Part shown: piece after piece, positions 1 to 10,941 of the stretch
How positions within the stretch are numbered: the stretch's first letter is position 1
Layout: each line of letters starts with the position of its first letter
Source of the DNA: Seiridium cupressi
Taxonomy: Eukaryota; Ascomycota; Sordariomycetes; Amphisphaeriales; Sporocadaceae
Reading direction: 5' to 3'
Length of the DNA: 64,000 bases
NCBI GenBank assembly: GCA_036674765.1
Contig: JARVKI010000015.1
Span: forward strand, 434,001-498,000
Translations under genes and position numbers: made by a program
Notes under the pieces: generated by a model
The model's input: only the letters and a program-made list of their open reading frames with translations
Told to the model about the DNA's origin: nothing
The model's database searches: none

Positions 1-690
1 CAAGGCCTCTGCTTCACATACCCTTTCGCTCGCCTCCTTTGTGCATATTATTCAATACCGACTGGTGATTCCATAACGGTATTGAACTTGTTGGACCAGT
101 CAAACGATACCACAGGCTGTTGTCGGAAGCTTACGTGAGTTTTTAATACAACTCATGTATTTCACAAATTTCTGCCTAGTGTTGAGCCAGCAATTGATGG
201 CAGGCCATGCCTTCCGTTCTTGCAATGCCTGCCGTTACTTTGCTTCAAACGTACAATGTAGGGGCATTGTATATGTTACCGCTTGACGACGGACCTAGTA
301 CGCCTTAGCTGAACCCCAGATTTAAGATAGCATCCAAGGGAATTTCAATTATCGGGGCGATAGGGCAAATTTCCCTTCTTCTGAAACAGTTTCTGTTACT
401 CTACTCTGTCGACATTTTACTGACGCACAACACAGATCTTCAAACGTTGGGTGCTTAGCTTGCGTTTGGGAAGGAGCATGTTTGCGTACCAAATCCAGCA
501 CGTGGAGCGGCCTTTCAGAAAAGGAAGTTGTTGCCAGAATCTGCTGTGACCGTGGAGTAGGACCACTCTTATTGTCCACCGACAGACAGCACAGCCAACG
601 TTTGGCCAGTCCTTGCACGGCTTCAACACCTACGGTTTTAGTACTAGGTCATCCAGCATTCACCCAAAGAAATCTATACCTGTTGGCACT
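1..690. other. Upstream intergenic DNA and 5' leader of the histone deacetylase gene
   Basis: No gene is supported here. The reading frame of the downstream deacetylase stays open from 613, but 613 is TTG and the first in-frame ATG is 691, so the last part is read as 5' leader. Short frames on the minus strand between 349 and 629 have no recognisable content. Confidence 0.5.
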
Positions 691-3056
691 ATGACTGAGG
701 ACGAAGCTGACCACTTTGATGGCGAGGATCACGCCATGGCTGACGCACCTGATGGCTCAGCCGAGCCCACGATTGGGAACACTCTACAGTATCCTGGCGA
801 AGAGGATCTCATTATCGATGAATACGACTCCGCAGGTGAAAACGAGGAGTTCCTAAAATCGCTGGCGAGTCAAAAGAAGCTACCCACAGGATGTTGCTAC
901 GATGACCGGATGAAGCTGCATGCAAACGCAGACTTCGGTCCTACGCCCCATCACCCAGAAGACCCAAGGAGAATCGAGGAGATCATGAAGATTTTCAAAA
1001 AAGCAGGTCTCGTTTTCGCAGGGTCTGATACCGAGCTGGTCGATATTCTAAAGGACTTTCCGACCAAGTACATGTGGAGAATTCCGGCCCGCGAAGCTAC
1101 GCAGGAAGAAATACTCACCGCTCATACCCCATCCCATTTTGATTATGTCTCTAGTTTCGTTGACATGGACACGGAGCAGCTCCGCACTCTGAGTCATGAG
1201 CTGGACCAGGGTCGAGCATCGCTCTATGTGGGTGCCTTGTCTTACGAGGCTGCTCTGCTGGCAGCTGGAGGCGCGATTGAGACTTGCAAGAATGTCGTCG
1301 AAGGTCGGATCAGGAATGGCTTTGCTGTTATCCGGCCCCCAGGTCACCATGCAGAGTTTGATACGCCCATGGGATTCTGCTTTTTCAATAATGTACCCGT
1401 CGCAGCCAAAGTTTGTCAAAGAGAATACCCAGAGACATGTCGCAAAGTCCTCATCCTCGACTGGGATGTGCACCATGGAAACGGCATCCAAAACATGTTC
1501 TATGATGACCCTAACGTTCTGTACATCTCTTTACACGTTTACGACAATGGCACTTTCTACCCAGGCAAGCCAGACAACCCCTTCACACCAGACGGCGGTA
1601 TCGACGTGGTCGGCGAAGGCATTGGTAAGGGCAAAAACGTCAACATTGGCTGGGAAAACCAAGGAATGGGTGATGGCGAGTACCTGGCTGCGTTCCAAAA
1701 GATCGTCATGCCAATTGCCCAAGAGTTCGATCCGGACCTTGTGATTATATCTGCCGGCTTTGATGCCGCAAATGGCGACGAGCTTGGCGGCTGTTTCGTG
1801 ACTCCCGGTTGCTACGCTCACATGACGCACATGCTCATGTCGCTGGCGGGCGGGAAGGTTGCAGTATGTCTTGAGGGTGGCTATAACCTCAAAGCAATCT
1901 CACAATCAGCCTTGGCGGTGGCACGAACGCTAATGGGTGAGCCGCCCCCAAAGATGAAGATGCCTCGTATCGACAAAGGCGCAGCAAATGTGTTGGCCAA
2001 GGTACAAGCTGTACAAGCTCCTTACTGGGACTGTATGCGCCCTGGAGTTATTAATGTTCAGGACATGGGAGTAGGTACCTCGCGGCTACACGACGTGATC
2101 CGAACCTATCAACGACAGGTTCTGGCAGAGAAAGTCGGCATGATACCCCTTTTCATACAGCGAGAAGCCCTCTTCAAGTCTTTCGAGAACCAGGTCCTCG
2201 TGACTCCAGGCATAGCACACAAGAAAAAGGTTATAATCTTTATACATGATCCGTGAGTTTTGCGTCGCCGAACTCTAATATTCCAGGCTAATTATTATAG
2301 CCCAGAAGTCGTCGCCATGCCAGACCTCCTCGTGAACATTGTGGACCCGCACAACGCTTTTGTTGTGAGTTGTTTACGCAATATTATCAGTGATAACTAA
2401 GCTAACTTGGCACAGGCGGATGGCGTCACAACCTATATCAAGTGGGCGCATGAGCAAGGTTTCGGCGTAGTCGATGTCAACATACCTCACTACATCACTA
2501 AACCAGAGGATATCGATCCATACATCCCCCGAGCTGACGAGCAATCGCTATCGAATCAAATCAAGGAGCTCATGAACTACATCTGGGACAACTACGTTCA
2601 GCTCTACGACTGCGACGACATATTCCTTGTAGGGGTCGGTAATGCCTATCTAGGAGTTAAGCTCTTGCTCACAGAAAGACGTAAGTACATTGCCCCATAT
2701 CGAGCATCAAAGTCATTTTGCCCTAACCATGGCGGCAATCAGATTGCAAGGACCGCATTTCGGGCATTGTCAACTTTGTCACTGGCAACTTGCGACCTGT
2801 CAAGTCTGCTACAGATGAAAACCTGTCTCTGTGGTACAAACGAAACTCGCTTGTATATGTGGCAATAGATCACGCATGCTGGACAGATCCAGAGCTAAGC
2901 AAGAAGGTCAACAAGAGACGGTTCGGCGAGGTGAAAAGGAGTAGTGAAGCTGGATTGAACGACATGATGCAGCGCCACACTAGCGAGGTGCAGGAGTTCA
3001 TCACGGAACGATTGTCAAGGAGTGGCTATACAACAGAGGATGAGAAAGCGGTCTAG
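691..3056 (+). CDS. hda1: Class II histone deacetylase, Hda1/Clr3 type, with C-terminal Arb2-like domain
   Basis: Zinc-dependent lysine deacetylase expected to remove acetyl groups from histone H3/H2B tails in the nucleus and to silence chromatin. Four exons are proposed: 691-2252, 2301-2364, 2416-2680 and 2743-3056. The joins keep phase and give 734 residues. Catalytic landmarks are visible: PGHHAE at about 217-222, the zinc ligands D259 and H261 in DWDVHHGNG, and D358 in SAGFDA. A GGYN loop follows. The last three exons encode the Arb2-like region (PEVVAMPDLLVNIVDPHNAF, later GIVNFVTGNLRPV) typical of fungal Hda1 proteins. ATG 691 is the first ATG in frame. A purine-rich tract lies just past the stop. 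The family call is firm; the exact N-terminus is less so. Confidence 0.95.
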
Positions 3057-4117
3057 GCAACCCGTTTGAGACGGGGGTGATCAGTCGTCATAAGAGGGCC
3101 CTCGATGGTGGTCCTAGTTGCTAGAAAATTGAGGGGCCACCAGAGAGGGAGAGGGAGAGGGAGAGAGAGAGGAAAGGAAAGAGTTGAAGATCTTTAAATT
3201 CCATCCCGCAGCATCGGGCCGGTTATGAGGGTTGTGGTAGGACGCGTGTCAACTGCGCCTTTCGTCGACACCAAATTCACAGAAACTACTGTAACGAAGA
3301 GAGCGATCGGTATAGGCGTTGAGAAGTTGGTATGACGGCCATGCTCACCTGCAATTAATACACTAGCAGAGTGATCCTTTCGCCTATCTTATATTTGTGT
3401 GAGACAAGCTATTCAAAAATGGGCGGCTACAGTGGCTCAGCCACCTTTCAGAATCAGACATGTCCAAAATTCTGGTGTACATCCTTGTGGTACACTAGGA
3501 TAATATATGTCTGTATCGATATCAAAAAATCGGTATGGCTAGCAGCACTTCGTAGACGACGCCTTGGGTCATCGGGGCTTGTGAAGTAGAAGTGAGACGC
3601 AACGACCCGCGTTGGCTCGTTACCCCGGCTGTCAACATTTGTTATATAATCATAATAACCAGTTGTTTTTCGCTTACCCCGCTGCGGAACCTTTTGGTGA
3701 GATGTTTGCTCGCAGGATTTTCTTTCGAAAATCGATCGATCACTTTGCAAGCCAAAGCTGACTTGGACCAACTCACCACGTCGTACTCGACCACTTTGGT
3801 GTCTCACAGCAAGATATCTTCGCTCCAGCCGACCTGCCTGTTGAGTGATCCTGGCCGCAGTTTTTCAAGGGGGTTTCGGCCATCTTTGACTGATTCAGAG
3901 AAGATTTGATATCAGCCACAAACCTCTAAACATCTGCAAGCACATCCCGAAGATCTCGCCAACTGCAACACCATCATAGCACAGCAATCGGGAGAACCTC
4001 GGTCACGGCCCCATCCGTCGCAACCAGCCAAGTCTAGCCTATTGTAGTTAGACTCTTGGAGGCTCAAGCTCTTATCGATACCAAGTGGCGCGCCATCGCG
4101 CCTGCTCAGGGGAAAAA
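3057..4117. other. Intergenic DNA with a GA-rich purine tract
   Basis: Between the deacetylase and the SR-rich gene. It holds a GA-repeat purine tract at about 3143-3185 (GGGAGA units). The last few hundred bases are probably promoter and leader of the downstream gene. Small frames at 3371-3909 look like chance. Confidence 0.4.
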
Positions 4118-6991
4118 ATGTCCGATCATCCTGGCCGCAGGAACCGCGGCCGCGGCCGCCATCGTAATCGAGGCTCTGATACTAGATTTGGTGGACCGGC
4201 TAGGCGAGTTCACGACAACTCATACCCTCGCCATATCCCCGCACTCTCTGATCGAGGCGATTTCAGCAGAGTAGAGGCGCCGGTTCCAACGAACGATCTT
4301 CAACCCGAAAGCTCCAGCGAACGACTTAAGCGCCTCCTAGAGGCTAAACGCAACATTGAACTCGAGATTGTCAACACGGAAATCAGCCGCGAGCTGCAGC
4401 AGTTCGAGATGGAGCGCGATTCGCGAAGCAGTAGAAGGTAGGCAATCGCATTGTTATATTGTCTGACTGGTCTCACTGTCAATGTGAGACCGGTTGAGGA
4501 AGCTGCGGCGCAATGGCCGTCTCTTTGTCGTGGTTGTGTGTCGGTCTGGTCCTGCCTGCTGAGGCTGCATTCCTTACGCATCCGGCGGGCACGATTGGAG
4601 CAGTGGACTGCCATCTCGCGATCTCGCCATGTGCTCCACGTCTTCACACTAGAGGAGATGATGGCAGTGCCTCTTGCTATGGGCCAGCGTATCCAACATG
4701 TCTAGTCCTCCAAAGTGGAAAATGTATCGTTCGCGGACATCACACACGCTGGTGGCGCGACAGCAACAAGCACCACCAGGGGCACCTACTCGGCCACGAG
4801 CAATGCGGCCTGTCGCTCGAGATCTAGGCCTCCCGTACAATGTAGTCCTACTCATATCAGAAGCCGGTAGCTAATTGTATGTACGCGCAGATATGATGAT
4901 GGCGAGGTCACTAGATATGGCGCTGGCGAGTCTTATCGACCATTCAACGATCGTGCTACCCCTCGACGCGCCAGAACTCCGGAGAGAGAGCGTAGAAGCC
5001 CACCGCCTCGTGATCGTGTTCGAAGCCCTCCGCGTGAGCCGCGTGACCGACCCCGTAGCCCTCCGCGTGAGCCTCGAGAACGGCCTCGTAGTCCTCCCAG
5101 AGAGCCAAGGGAGCGACTTCGTAGTCCTCCTAGGGAACCCCGGGACCGACCCCGAAGCCCACCAAGGGGGCCCAGAGCTCGCAGTCCGCTTCCACGAGAA
5201 CGAGCCCGCAGCCCGGTGATTCATGAAAACCGCTACATACCAGACCGCACGCCGCGCCGACGCTCCCGGAGTCCCTTTCGACCTGATCGATCCAGAGACC
5301 GTGGCCGTGAGGATGATAGAGGCCTCGCAGCTGCAGATACTTGGCGTCGACCACAGCGATCTCGAAGTCCCGTCAGACGACCGTCGCCCCGACGCTCCCC
5401 CATTCGCCGCAGTAGTCCGCCTCCCCGAAGATTTTCGCCCCCGCGAAGGGATGCTAGAGATGATAGGGACCGTCGCAACTTTGCCTCGGGAGATCCAAGG
5501 TCATTACCCCAGTCTCATTCTTTCCAGACTGAAGTCCATGCTACTTTCCGTGGCCATGACAGAGCTAATCCCAACAATATACCCGTCAGTCAGAGCAAGC
5601 GCATAAGCCAGTCGCCGCTTACCCATGGCCCCCTGTCAAGTGACTACATGCATGACTATGAGGGTCACTCGCGTCGTTTTGACACGCCTAGGGCTGCATA
5701 CTCTGTTCCCGGCCAGCGCCAGGGTCACAATGCCAGCCGTGCTCCTAATCTCACATCCTCTCAAGCATTCTATGCGGTCGAGAATTCTCGTCACCGCAAC
5801 CCTCAGTCAGAATCTAGTTTTCATGTTCATACGAGCAATGTTGACATCTCGTACAGAGGTAGATCTCGATCTGCAGATAGAGATCGTCGTGACGTGCGGG
5901 ATAGGCGAAGCCCACCTCCTCGGCGAGTCTCACCTCCTGGAGGCCGGGGCGGCCCGTTCAGACGCCGTTCGCCAAGCATAGACCGGCGTGATGACCGTTA
6001 CGGTTCTGCGCAAAGACGGCCCTCGCCTCCCAGGGAATCCGCAGTTTCCTCCGCGTATCCTAGCAGAGATCAATCTCGACGACCGTCACCGCTGCCTACT
6101 AATACTCGCCGTGATGACCGATCCAATCCTCAATCACCAATTTCGTCCCGCAATCACTCTCGGTCTCCCCAGCGAGCATCGCTCCGAGAGAGAAGCCCAG
6201 CCCGACCCTCCATGGCAACAACTTCAACCAGGTCACCGCCTAGAGGACCCGCTGCATTCCGCCCTCCACCCACTGGACCTAGAGGGGATCGAGCTTGGCG
6301 AGACACTCGCGATGATAGAGATACTGGGAACTTCTCCGGACGATCTGTTTCAGCAGTGAGCGAAACGCCCAACAGACCGACGCCCCCACCAAATCGGCAA
6401 GACGCCACGAGTCCCGGTGCGCCTCCTTCTGGGCCCAGAGGCTATGGAGCCCCTCGCGGAGGTTACGGTCGTGGTGGTCGCGGGAATACCTGGGTAGCTC
6501 CAGGACAAGGCCGTAACCTCTCTCCGGGCCCTAACCCTGCATCTGCTACGACTGGGAGCAATAATGGTCCTGTTCCCACCGGGCCACGAGGCCATACCCC
6601 CTCATCTACGTCTGTGCCATCAACTCCGACTGCGCAATCTAAGCCTTTCAACCCGCCCAAGGGACCCGCTGCCGAAAAGCGACAGCTTTCGGTCTTTGAG
6701 AAGGAGGTTGCTACGATGACACCTATCCTTGCAGGCGGTAAGATGAATATTGAGGACGAGGCGGCCATGAAGGGTGTTCTTCCCGAGCAACTTGCACATT
6801 TCAAGGCGGCAGAAGACGAAGCGGATAGAATCCGTAAAGAGATGGAGAGGAACGAGGAGAAGACTCGTGCCATGATGGCCGACTTTAGAAGAGGGCAACG
6901 CGAGGGCGAGCTATACAAGCTGAAAACAGATCTCACCGAGGCCGCCGTGGCCAAGTCGTCGGGCGAAGGCTTCACTGGCTCAGCGTTTTAA
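4118..6991 (+). CDS. Large SR/RS-rich disordered protein, probably RNA-related
   Basis: Nuclear RS-rich proteins of this composition usually act in splicing or mRNA handling; I do not recognise a named orthologue. Simplest model: exon 4118-4437, intron 4438-4890, exon 4891-6991, in phase, 806 residues. The N-terminus is RG-rich, followed by a predicted helix (about 65-100, ERLKRLLEAKRNIELEIVN). The centre is a long RS/SP/PR domain with five 11-residue RSPPREPR[DE]R[PL] units at 5021-5185. A Gly/Pro-rich segment follows, and a charged helical C-terminus (about 690-806, EKEVATM, EMERNEEKTRAMM) ends GFTGSAF. The 453-nt intron is unusually long and can hold a 129-nt in-phase cassette exon (4706-4834), which would give 849 residues. 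The start is the ATG in the context AAAAATGTCCG. Confidence 0.8.
5021..5185 (+). repeat. Five 33-bp coding tandem repeats (RSPPREPRDRP type)
   Basis: Five consecutive 33-nt units start with CGAAGCCCTCCG or CGTAGTCCTCC variants and encode RSPPREPRDRP-like 11-mers. Third positions differ between units while the amino acids are kept, apart from the last unit (RSPPRGPRA). The period was counted by hand. Confidence 0.8.
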
Positions 6992-7549
6992 GGTTTCTGG
7001 CATGCATCACTTGGCATTGATAATACGGAATTCACTGTTTTGTATGAGTATGTTAGAGATACCCAGGGAAAGGGCATTTGACATGATAAACATGAGGAGG
7101 GCATCCGTCGCGACGTTCTATAGCTGTTTGTAGTCAGCCATTGTTTGTCTTTCGAGGATCTAAATAGCAGCTTGCCCTGTGAGGAAAATATTCGGCATTG
7201 CTCGTGTGTGAGTATTGGGGAGACTTGAGCCATGCCCTGAAATAAAGTGCTACACTGCAGTAAATATATTCACCAAGAATAGCCTAGTATTCCTTTAGGA
7301 TTGTTATAGGCGAGTTTCTCACCATGATATAAGCCACAAAGGTCTCCCTTCATCATATTTATCTATATGTTCATATTTCTTATTACCAAGAAGCTCAAGC
7401 CTATGTATCGTCTCATTAGCATCAATACTCGACTCATAACCATCGACTATTTGCCTGCTCAAGACAATGCTCATAACGGAATGATAGGTAGACTATGTCC
7501 GGTCATAATAATACATATAGATGATTCAGCAAGGAGTGAGCCAGACATT
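6992..7549. other. Intergenic AT-rich DNA
   Basis: 3' flank of the SR-rich gene. It contains AATAAA-like sequence (GAAATAAAGTG near 7240) that could serve 3'-end formation. I see no gene. Confidence 0.4.
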
Positions 7550-8063
7550 TTACAAAGAGGTGGAGGTTCTAGTCGGGATTGTGAGCTCGACGTCTACTCG
7601 GTGGCTTTCTCCTCTCTCCTCGACAGCCACGGCGGCACCTAGAGCTGGCGACGGTGGGCTGCTCGAAATCGCACTATCTTGAGTATGCTGACCTTTGGGG
7701 GCCACCTGGGTGATGGGAACGGCATCGATGTCCATTGGAGAACTGGTATCGGTGAGGGGAGCGGAATCAATCTCCATTAGTGAGCCGATTACTGCTTCTT
7801 CGACAAGGGAAGCGAGGTCCATGGGAGAGCTGGTATTCGCGGTCCCGATGTGATCTTTACCTCGCACGCCCCGTGAATCTCAGGGGCACGGCAGGGCGCG
7901 CTCTCCTGCCGAACGTGAAGTTGGATGGGAAGATTGTCTCAGTCGACCGTCGTGCCTCCTGCTTAAGGCGAGCAATGGGCGTCTTGTAGGGACGGAGCAG
8001 GAAACTCCGAGCTGTGGGCTCAGGCGCCGACGAGGTTGAGTATGATCTCTTGGCAGATTTCAT
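7550..8063 (-). CDS. Possible small protein gene split between two frames (weak)
   Basis: Two consecutive minus-strand frames look related. The first (ATG at 8063, Arg/Ser-rich, about 67 residues) runs into a stop at 7857. The second carries two TSSPMD segments and ends at 7550. A GTAAAG donor at 7860 lies at the overlap. Two phase-correct acceptors exist: CCAG at 7830 (a 31-nt intron, 160-residue product) and CCAG at 7743 (a 118-nt intron). A 31-nt intron is shorter than usual in fungi, so a frameshifted remnant or non-coding DNA is also possible. No family is recognised. Its neighbour on the left is the SR-rich gene, tail to tail. Confidence 0.35.
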
Positions 8064-8710
8064 GCCGATTGTTGAGCTGGGAATGTCAGCGGTTGGGAAT
8101 GTACAGAGTGTAGATGGGTACTTCGGTCAAGCGACGTGGCCTGGTCGACGTCCTGATAGGGAAATCTGAACGTTTGATGGAGGAATTTCCGTGTAGTGCA
8201 AATGTGTAAGATGTGACTATATTGATAAACTACAGAATAACAACTTTAAAGGAGAAATCAGACCATATTTATAGATAATTCTTGACTCTGGGGGAGCGGC
8301 CAAGTATGAGCATAATGCCCTTCTTCCCGTGCCGGGACAGGGCATTGTAAATATACCGAAGGATTGCTGTCAAGAGCTTTATATAGATAAAGGATTGTTT
8401 GCATATTGAATAAAACGGAGCAAAGAAGAATTGCAGCACTTGTGCTACAAACCTTTTTTGATCTCTCATCTTACCATACACCACGTGACAATTGCATTGT
8501 TGTCCCTTGTTGAGAGGTCGAAAATGATCTGTTGCAGATGCCGAACAAAGCGCTATGAAGTCTCTGACGCTCAACAAGCGCGTAGAGGAAAAGAACAAGA
8601 AGAGCTGCTGTCTAAAAAGCACAAAGCAGCCTATGTACACATGTATCGTTATCATAACGGGCCCCCATAATTCACACCCCAGAACTCCTCATTGCCGTCC
8701 GTATTCGAGA
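8064..8710. other. Intergenic AT-rich DNA
   Basis: Separates the weak small gene from the 3' end of the 2EXR/TPR gene. A 128-codon minus frame (8269-8655) is AT-driven and has no recognisable content. Nothing else is seen. Confidence 0.4.
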
Positions 8711-9928
8711 CTAGCCGAGCTGTGGCGTCAGTTCCGCGAGTTCCTTCTGTATCACTTGGTCGTGTGGCATGTAGGCCTGCGCAACCTTCAACAGCTTCCT
8801 CGTCTGGCCCCTGTCCTTGCAGGCCTTGTACGCCATGGCCGTCCTGTAGTATATCCTGCCGATCTGCACCCGGCCCGGGAAGTTGGGCGGCACCACCTCC
8901 TGCTGGGGCTCCACCTCGCGCTCGTCCGCCCCCGACATCTGCTGGAACATGCGGATGGTCCGCATGCCCCAGAAGATGACCTCCTCCCAGTCCTCGAGCT
9001 TCAGGTACGCCAGGCACGTGTTGGCCACGAGCTGGATGCGCAGCGCCAGGCGCTCCATCTGTCCCGACTTGCCCTTGTACGGCTCGTCGCGGAGCTCGCG
9101 CGCGAAGTAGGCCTCGCCGTGGACGTGCCGCTGCCGGCCCTTGATGATGATGAACATGGCGGCCCAGGCCTGCGTGTACAGTTCCAGCGCTGCGTGGTAG
9201 TTGCCGGCCTTCAGTTCCGTGTTGCCCTCGTCCTTCAGCCGGGCCGTCTCGCTCAAGCACTGCTCGGGCGTCAGGTATGGCTTCTCCTGCTCGGCGCGCA
9301 TCTCGGATTCGATCGAAGCAAGCGGCTTTGGATCCCCGCCGATATCAACGTGGCGCAGGTTCTTGACGGTTCCGAAGGGCGCAATCAGCTGCTGCTGCAG
9401 CCACTTCGGCATGCGCTTCTCCTCCCACTCGAGCGCGTGGGGATCGCGCAGCTCCAGTCTCAAGCTCAGGAAGCGGTTGAGGCCTGGGTTCGAGAGGTCC
9501 GAGTAACACCACACGGTGGTGAACTTCTCCAGGTCGTCCATGAGGACGACGATGGTGTGCGGATCGGCCTCGGCGATGGGCGTCTGCGGTGCAGTGATCT
9601 GTACGTTCAAGCTCCATCCATTGAAGCGGGTGGCGCGCCGGTCCTTCATGAGCACCGGCACATGGCCCTCGATGGCGACATACTCGCGGGCGTTCGGGAA
9701 GGGCGTCTCGATGCGCACGAAGACGTTGAGGTCGCGGAACACCTTGCGGGCCTCGTAGTAGATCTGCTGGTTCAGCCTGAACAGGACCAGGGCGTTGCGG
9801 TAGCTGTAATCGGTGTACTCGTCCGTGTCGTAGACGCGATTGGCGTCCGGGTTGAGGATGATGCGGTATATATGCTCGCGGATCTCGGCGGGCAGGTTGA
9901 GGAAGGGCGACGGCGAGGGTTCCGCCAT
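8711..9928 (-). CDS. 2EXR (F-box-like) domain protein with C-terminal TPR region
   Basis: Single-exon gene, 405 residues from ATG 9928 (context GCGACCATGG). The frame is open a further 45 codons upstream, but that part is not protein-like. The N-terminus FLNLPAEIREHIYRIIL followed by LVLFRLNQQIYYEARKVF matches the fungal 2EXR/F-box-like module, expected to contact partner proteins or a ubiquitin ligase. Residues from about 240 (ARLKDEGNTELKAGNYHAAL) to about 370 have TPR-type helical spacing, with a second segment at NTCLAYLKLEDWEEVIFWG. The pairing of 2EXR with TPR is not one I can name. The gene is very GC-rich, so the opposite strand is also open over almost its full length. Confidence 0.8.
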   Translation of the reverse strand: MAEPSPSPFLNLPAEIREHIYRIILNPDANRVYDTDEYTDYSYRNALVLFRLNQQIYYEARKVFRDLNVFVRIETPFPNAREYVAIEGHVPVLMKDRRATRFNGWSLNVQITAPQTPIAEADPHTIVVLMDDLEKFTTVWCYSDLSNPGLNRFLSLRLELRDPHALEWEEKRMPKWLQQQLIAPFGTVKNLRHVDIGGDPKPLASIESEMRAEQEKPYLTPEQCLSETARLKDEGNTELKAGNYHAALELYTQAWAAMFIIIKGRQRHVHGEAYFARELRDEPYKGKSGQMERLALRIQLVANTCLAYLKLEDWEEVIFWGMRTIRMFQQMSGADEREVEPQQEVVPPNFPGRVQIGRIYYRTAMAYKACKDRGQTRKLLKVAQAYMPHDQVIQKELAELTPQLG

Positions 9929-10941
9929 GGTCGCTGCTGAGTAGGTGCCCGGCAGGGAGTATCTCCTGGCTAGACTTCCCAGGCGCCCGAACGATGCTTC
10001 CCAATAATACTTTGCGGTTGACCTCCCCAGACCCAACCAGGACTCTTGATATGTCAGCGACATGATCTGTGGTCGGCGCCGGCGGATTCAGTCGAGGGGA
10101 TCCGCCCTTGTCTTACAAAGCCCTGGTGAGCATTGGCTTAGAACCCCGCACTAGGACCGGACTTAGGAGTTACTATAACGAGTATACGAGGGCAGATGCC
10201 AAGCTGCTTTTCTCTACAGTACGCCCAAGTTGCGAGCGTTGAATCCTGTATGTGCACAGCATTATTCTCAGTCTAATGTTTATACCAGGTGATACGGTTT
10301 TGCATTGCCGAGTCACATGGCCGAAGTGAAGGACAACCGCAGGACCACAGCGTCTCCCTGAAAACGCGTCGTGTTTCAACGATACGAACTTCGGGGAACG
10401 CTGCTGTACGGTCCCGCCCAATCAGCAGCGGCCCTCGGCATGACGTGCCAGGGTGCATTTAGCGTCCCCTCAGGAGCTGAGCTCAGCTGCGCCTTGCGGT
10501 ACCTGGTTTCCAGGTTTGGGAATGTTTCCTGCGCTTCTGCTCAACTCGGACGGACTCGGGCGAAATAGAGTTAGGCCTTTTGGTTTCGAGGAAACCTAGG
10601 TCTTGCCCAAATCCTAAATTAAAGTTGCTGAAACGGTTGGAAGGTCGTTGAACTCCGAAAAACTCAAGGTCTCGGAACGTACGTTTTTGTTGCGCTCAAC
10701 CTTTTTTTTTTTAGTTAACGACCAAGTACAACTGGTATGATGACTCCCTGGCTGCTGGTGTATATTTTCTTAACATTCATAAATCATCATGAAAAGCCCG
10801 GGATGGATAAGTTCTGAAATGGTAAAATGTAGTATTAAGGTAGAATTACACAATCACCACCGTAGACCAGGTCATGGTCATATGAAAATTGATAACGCCG
10901 GCCATAGATATTATCCTTGTTCGTCATTCGCCAAATTTTAT
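9929..10941. other. Intergenic DNA between two minus-strand genes
   Basis: Holds the promoter of the 2EXR gene at its left end and the 3' flank of the repeat-protein gene at its right end. A run of eleven T lies at 10702-10712. No gene is supported. Confidence 0.4.

Noticed and set aside
8555..9940. 461-codon plus-strand frame opposite the 2EXR/TPR gene
   Set aside because: It mirrors the GC-rich minus-strand gene, has an Arg/His/Leu-rich non-protein composition, and only the minus strand shows 2EXR and TPR motifs.
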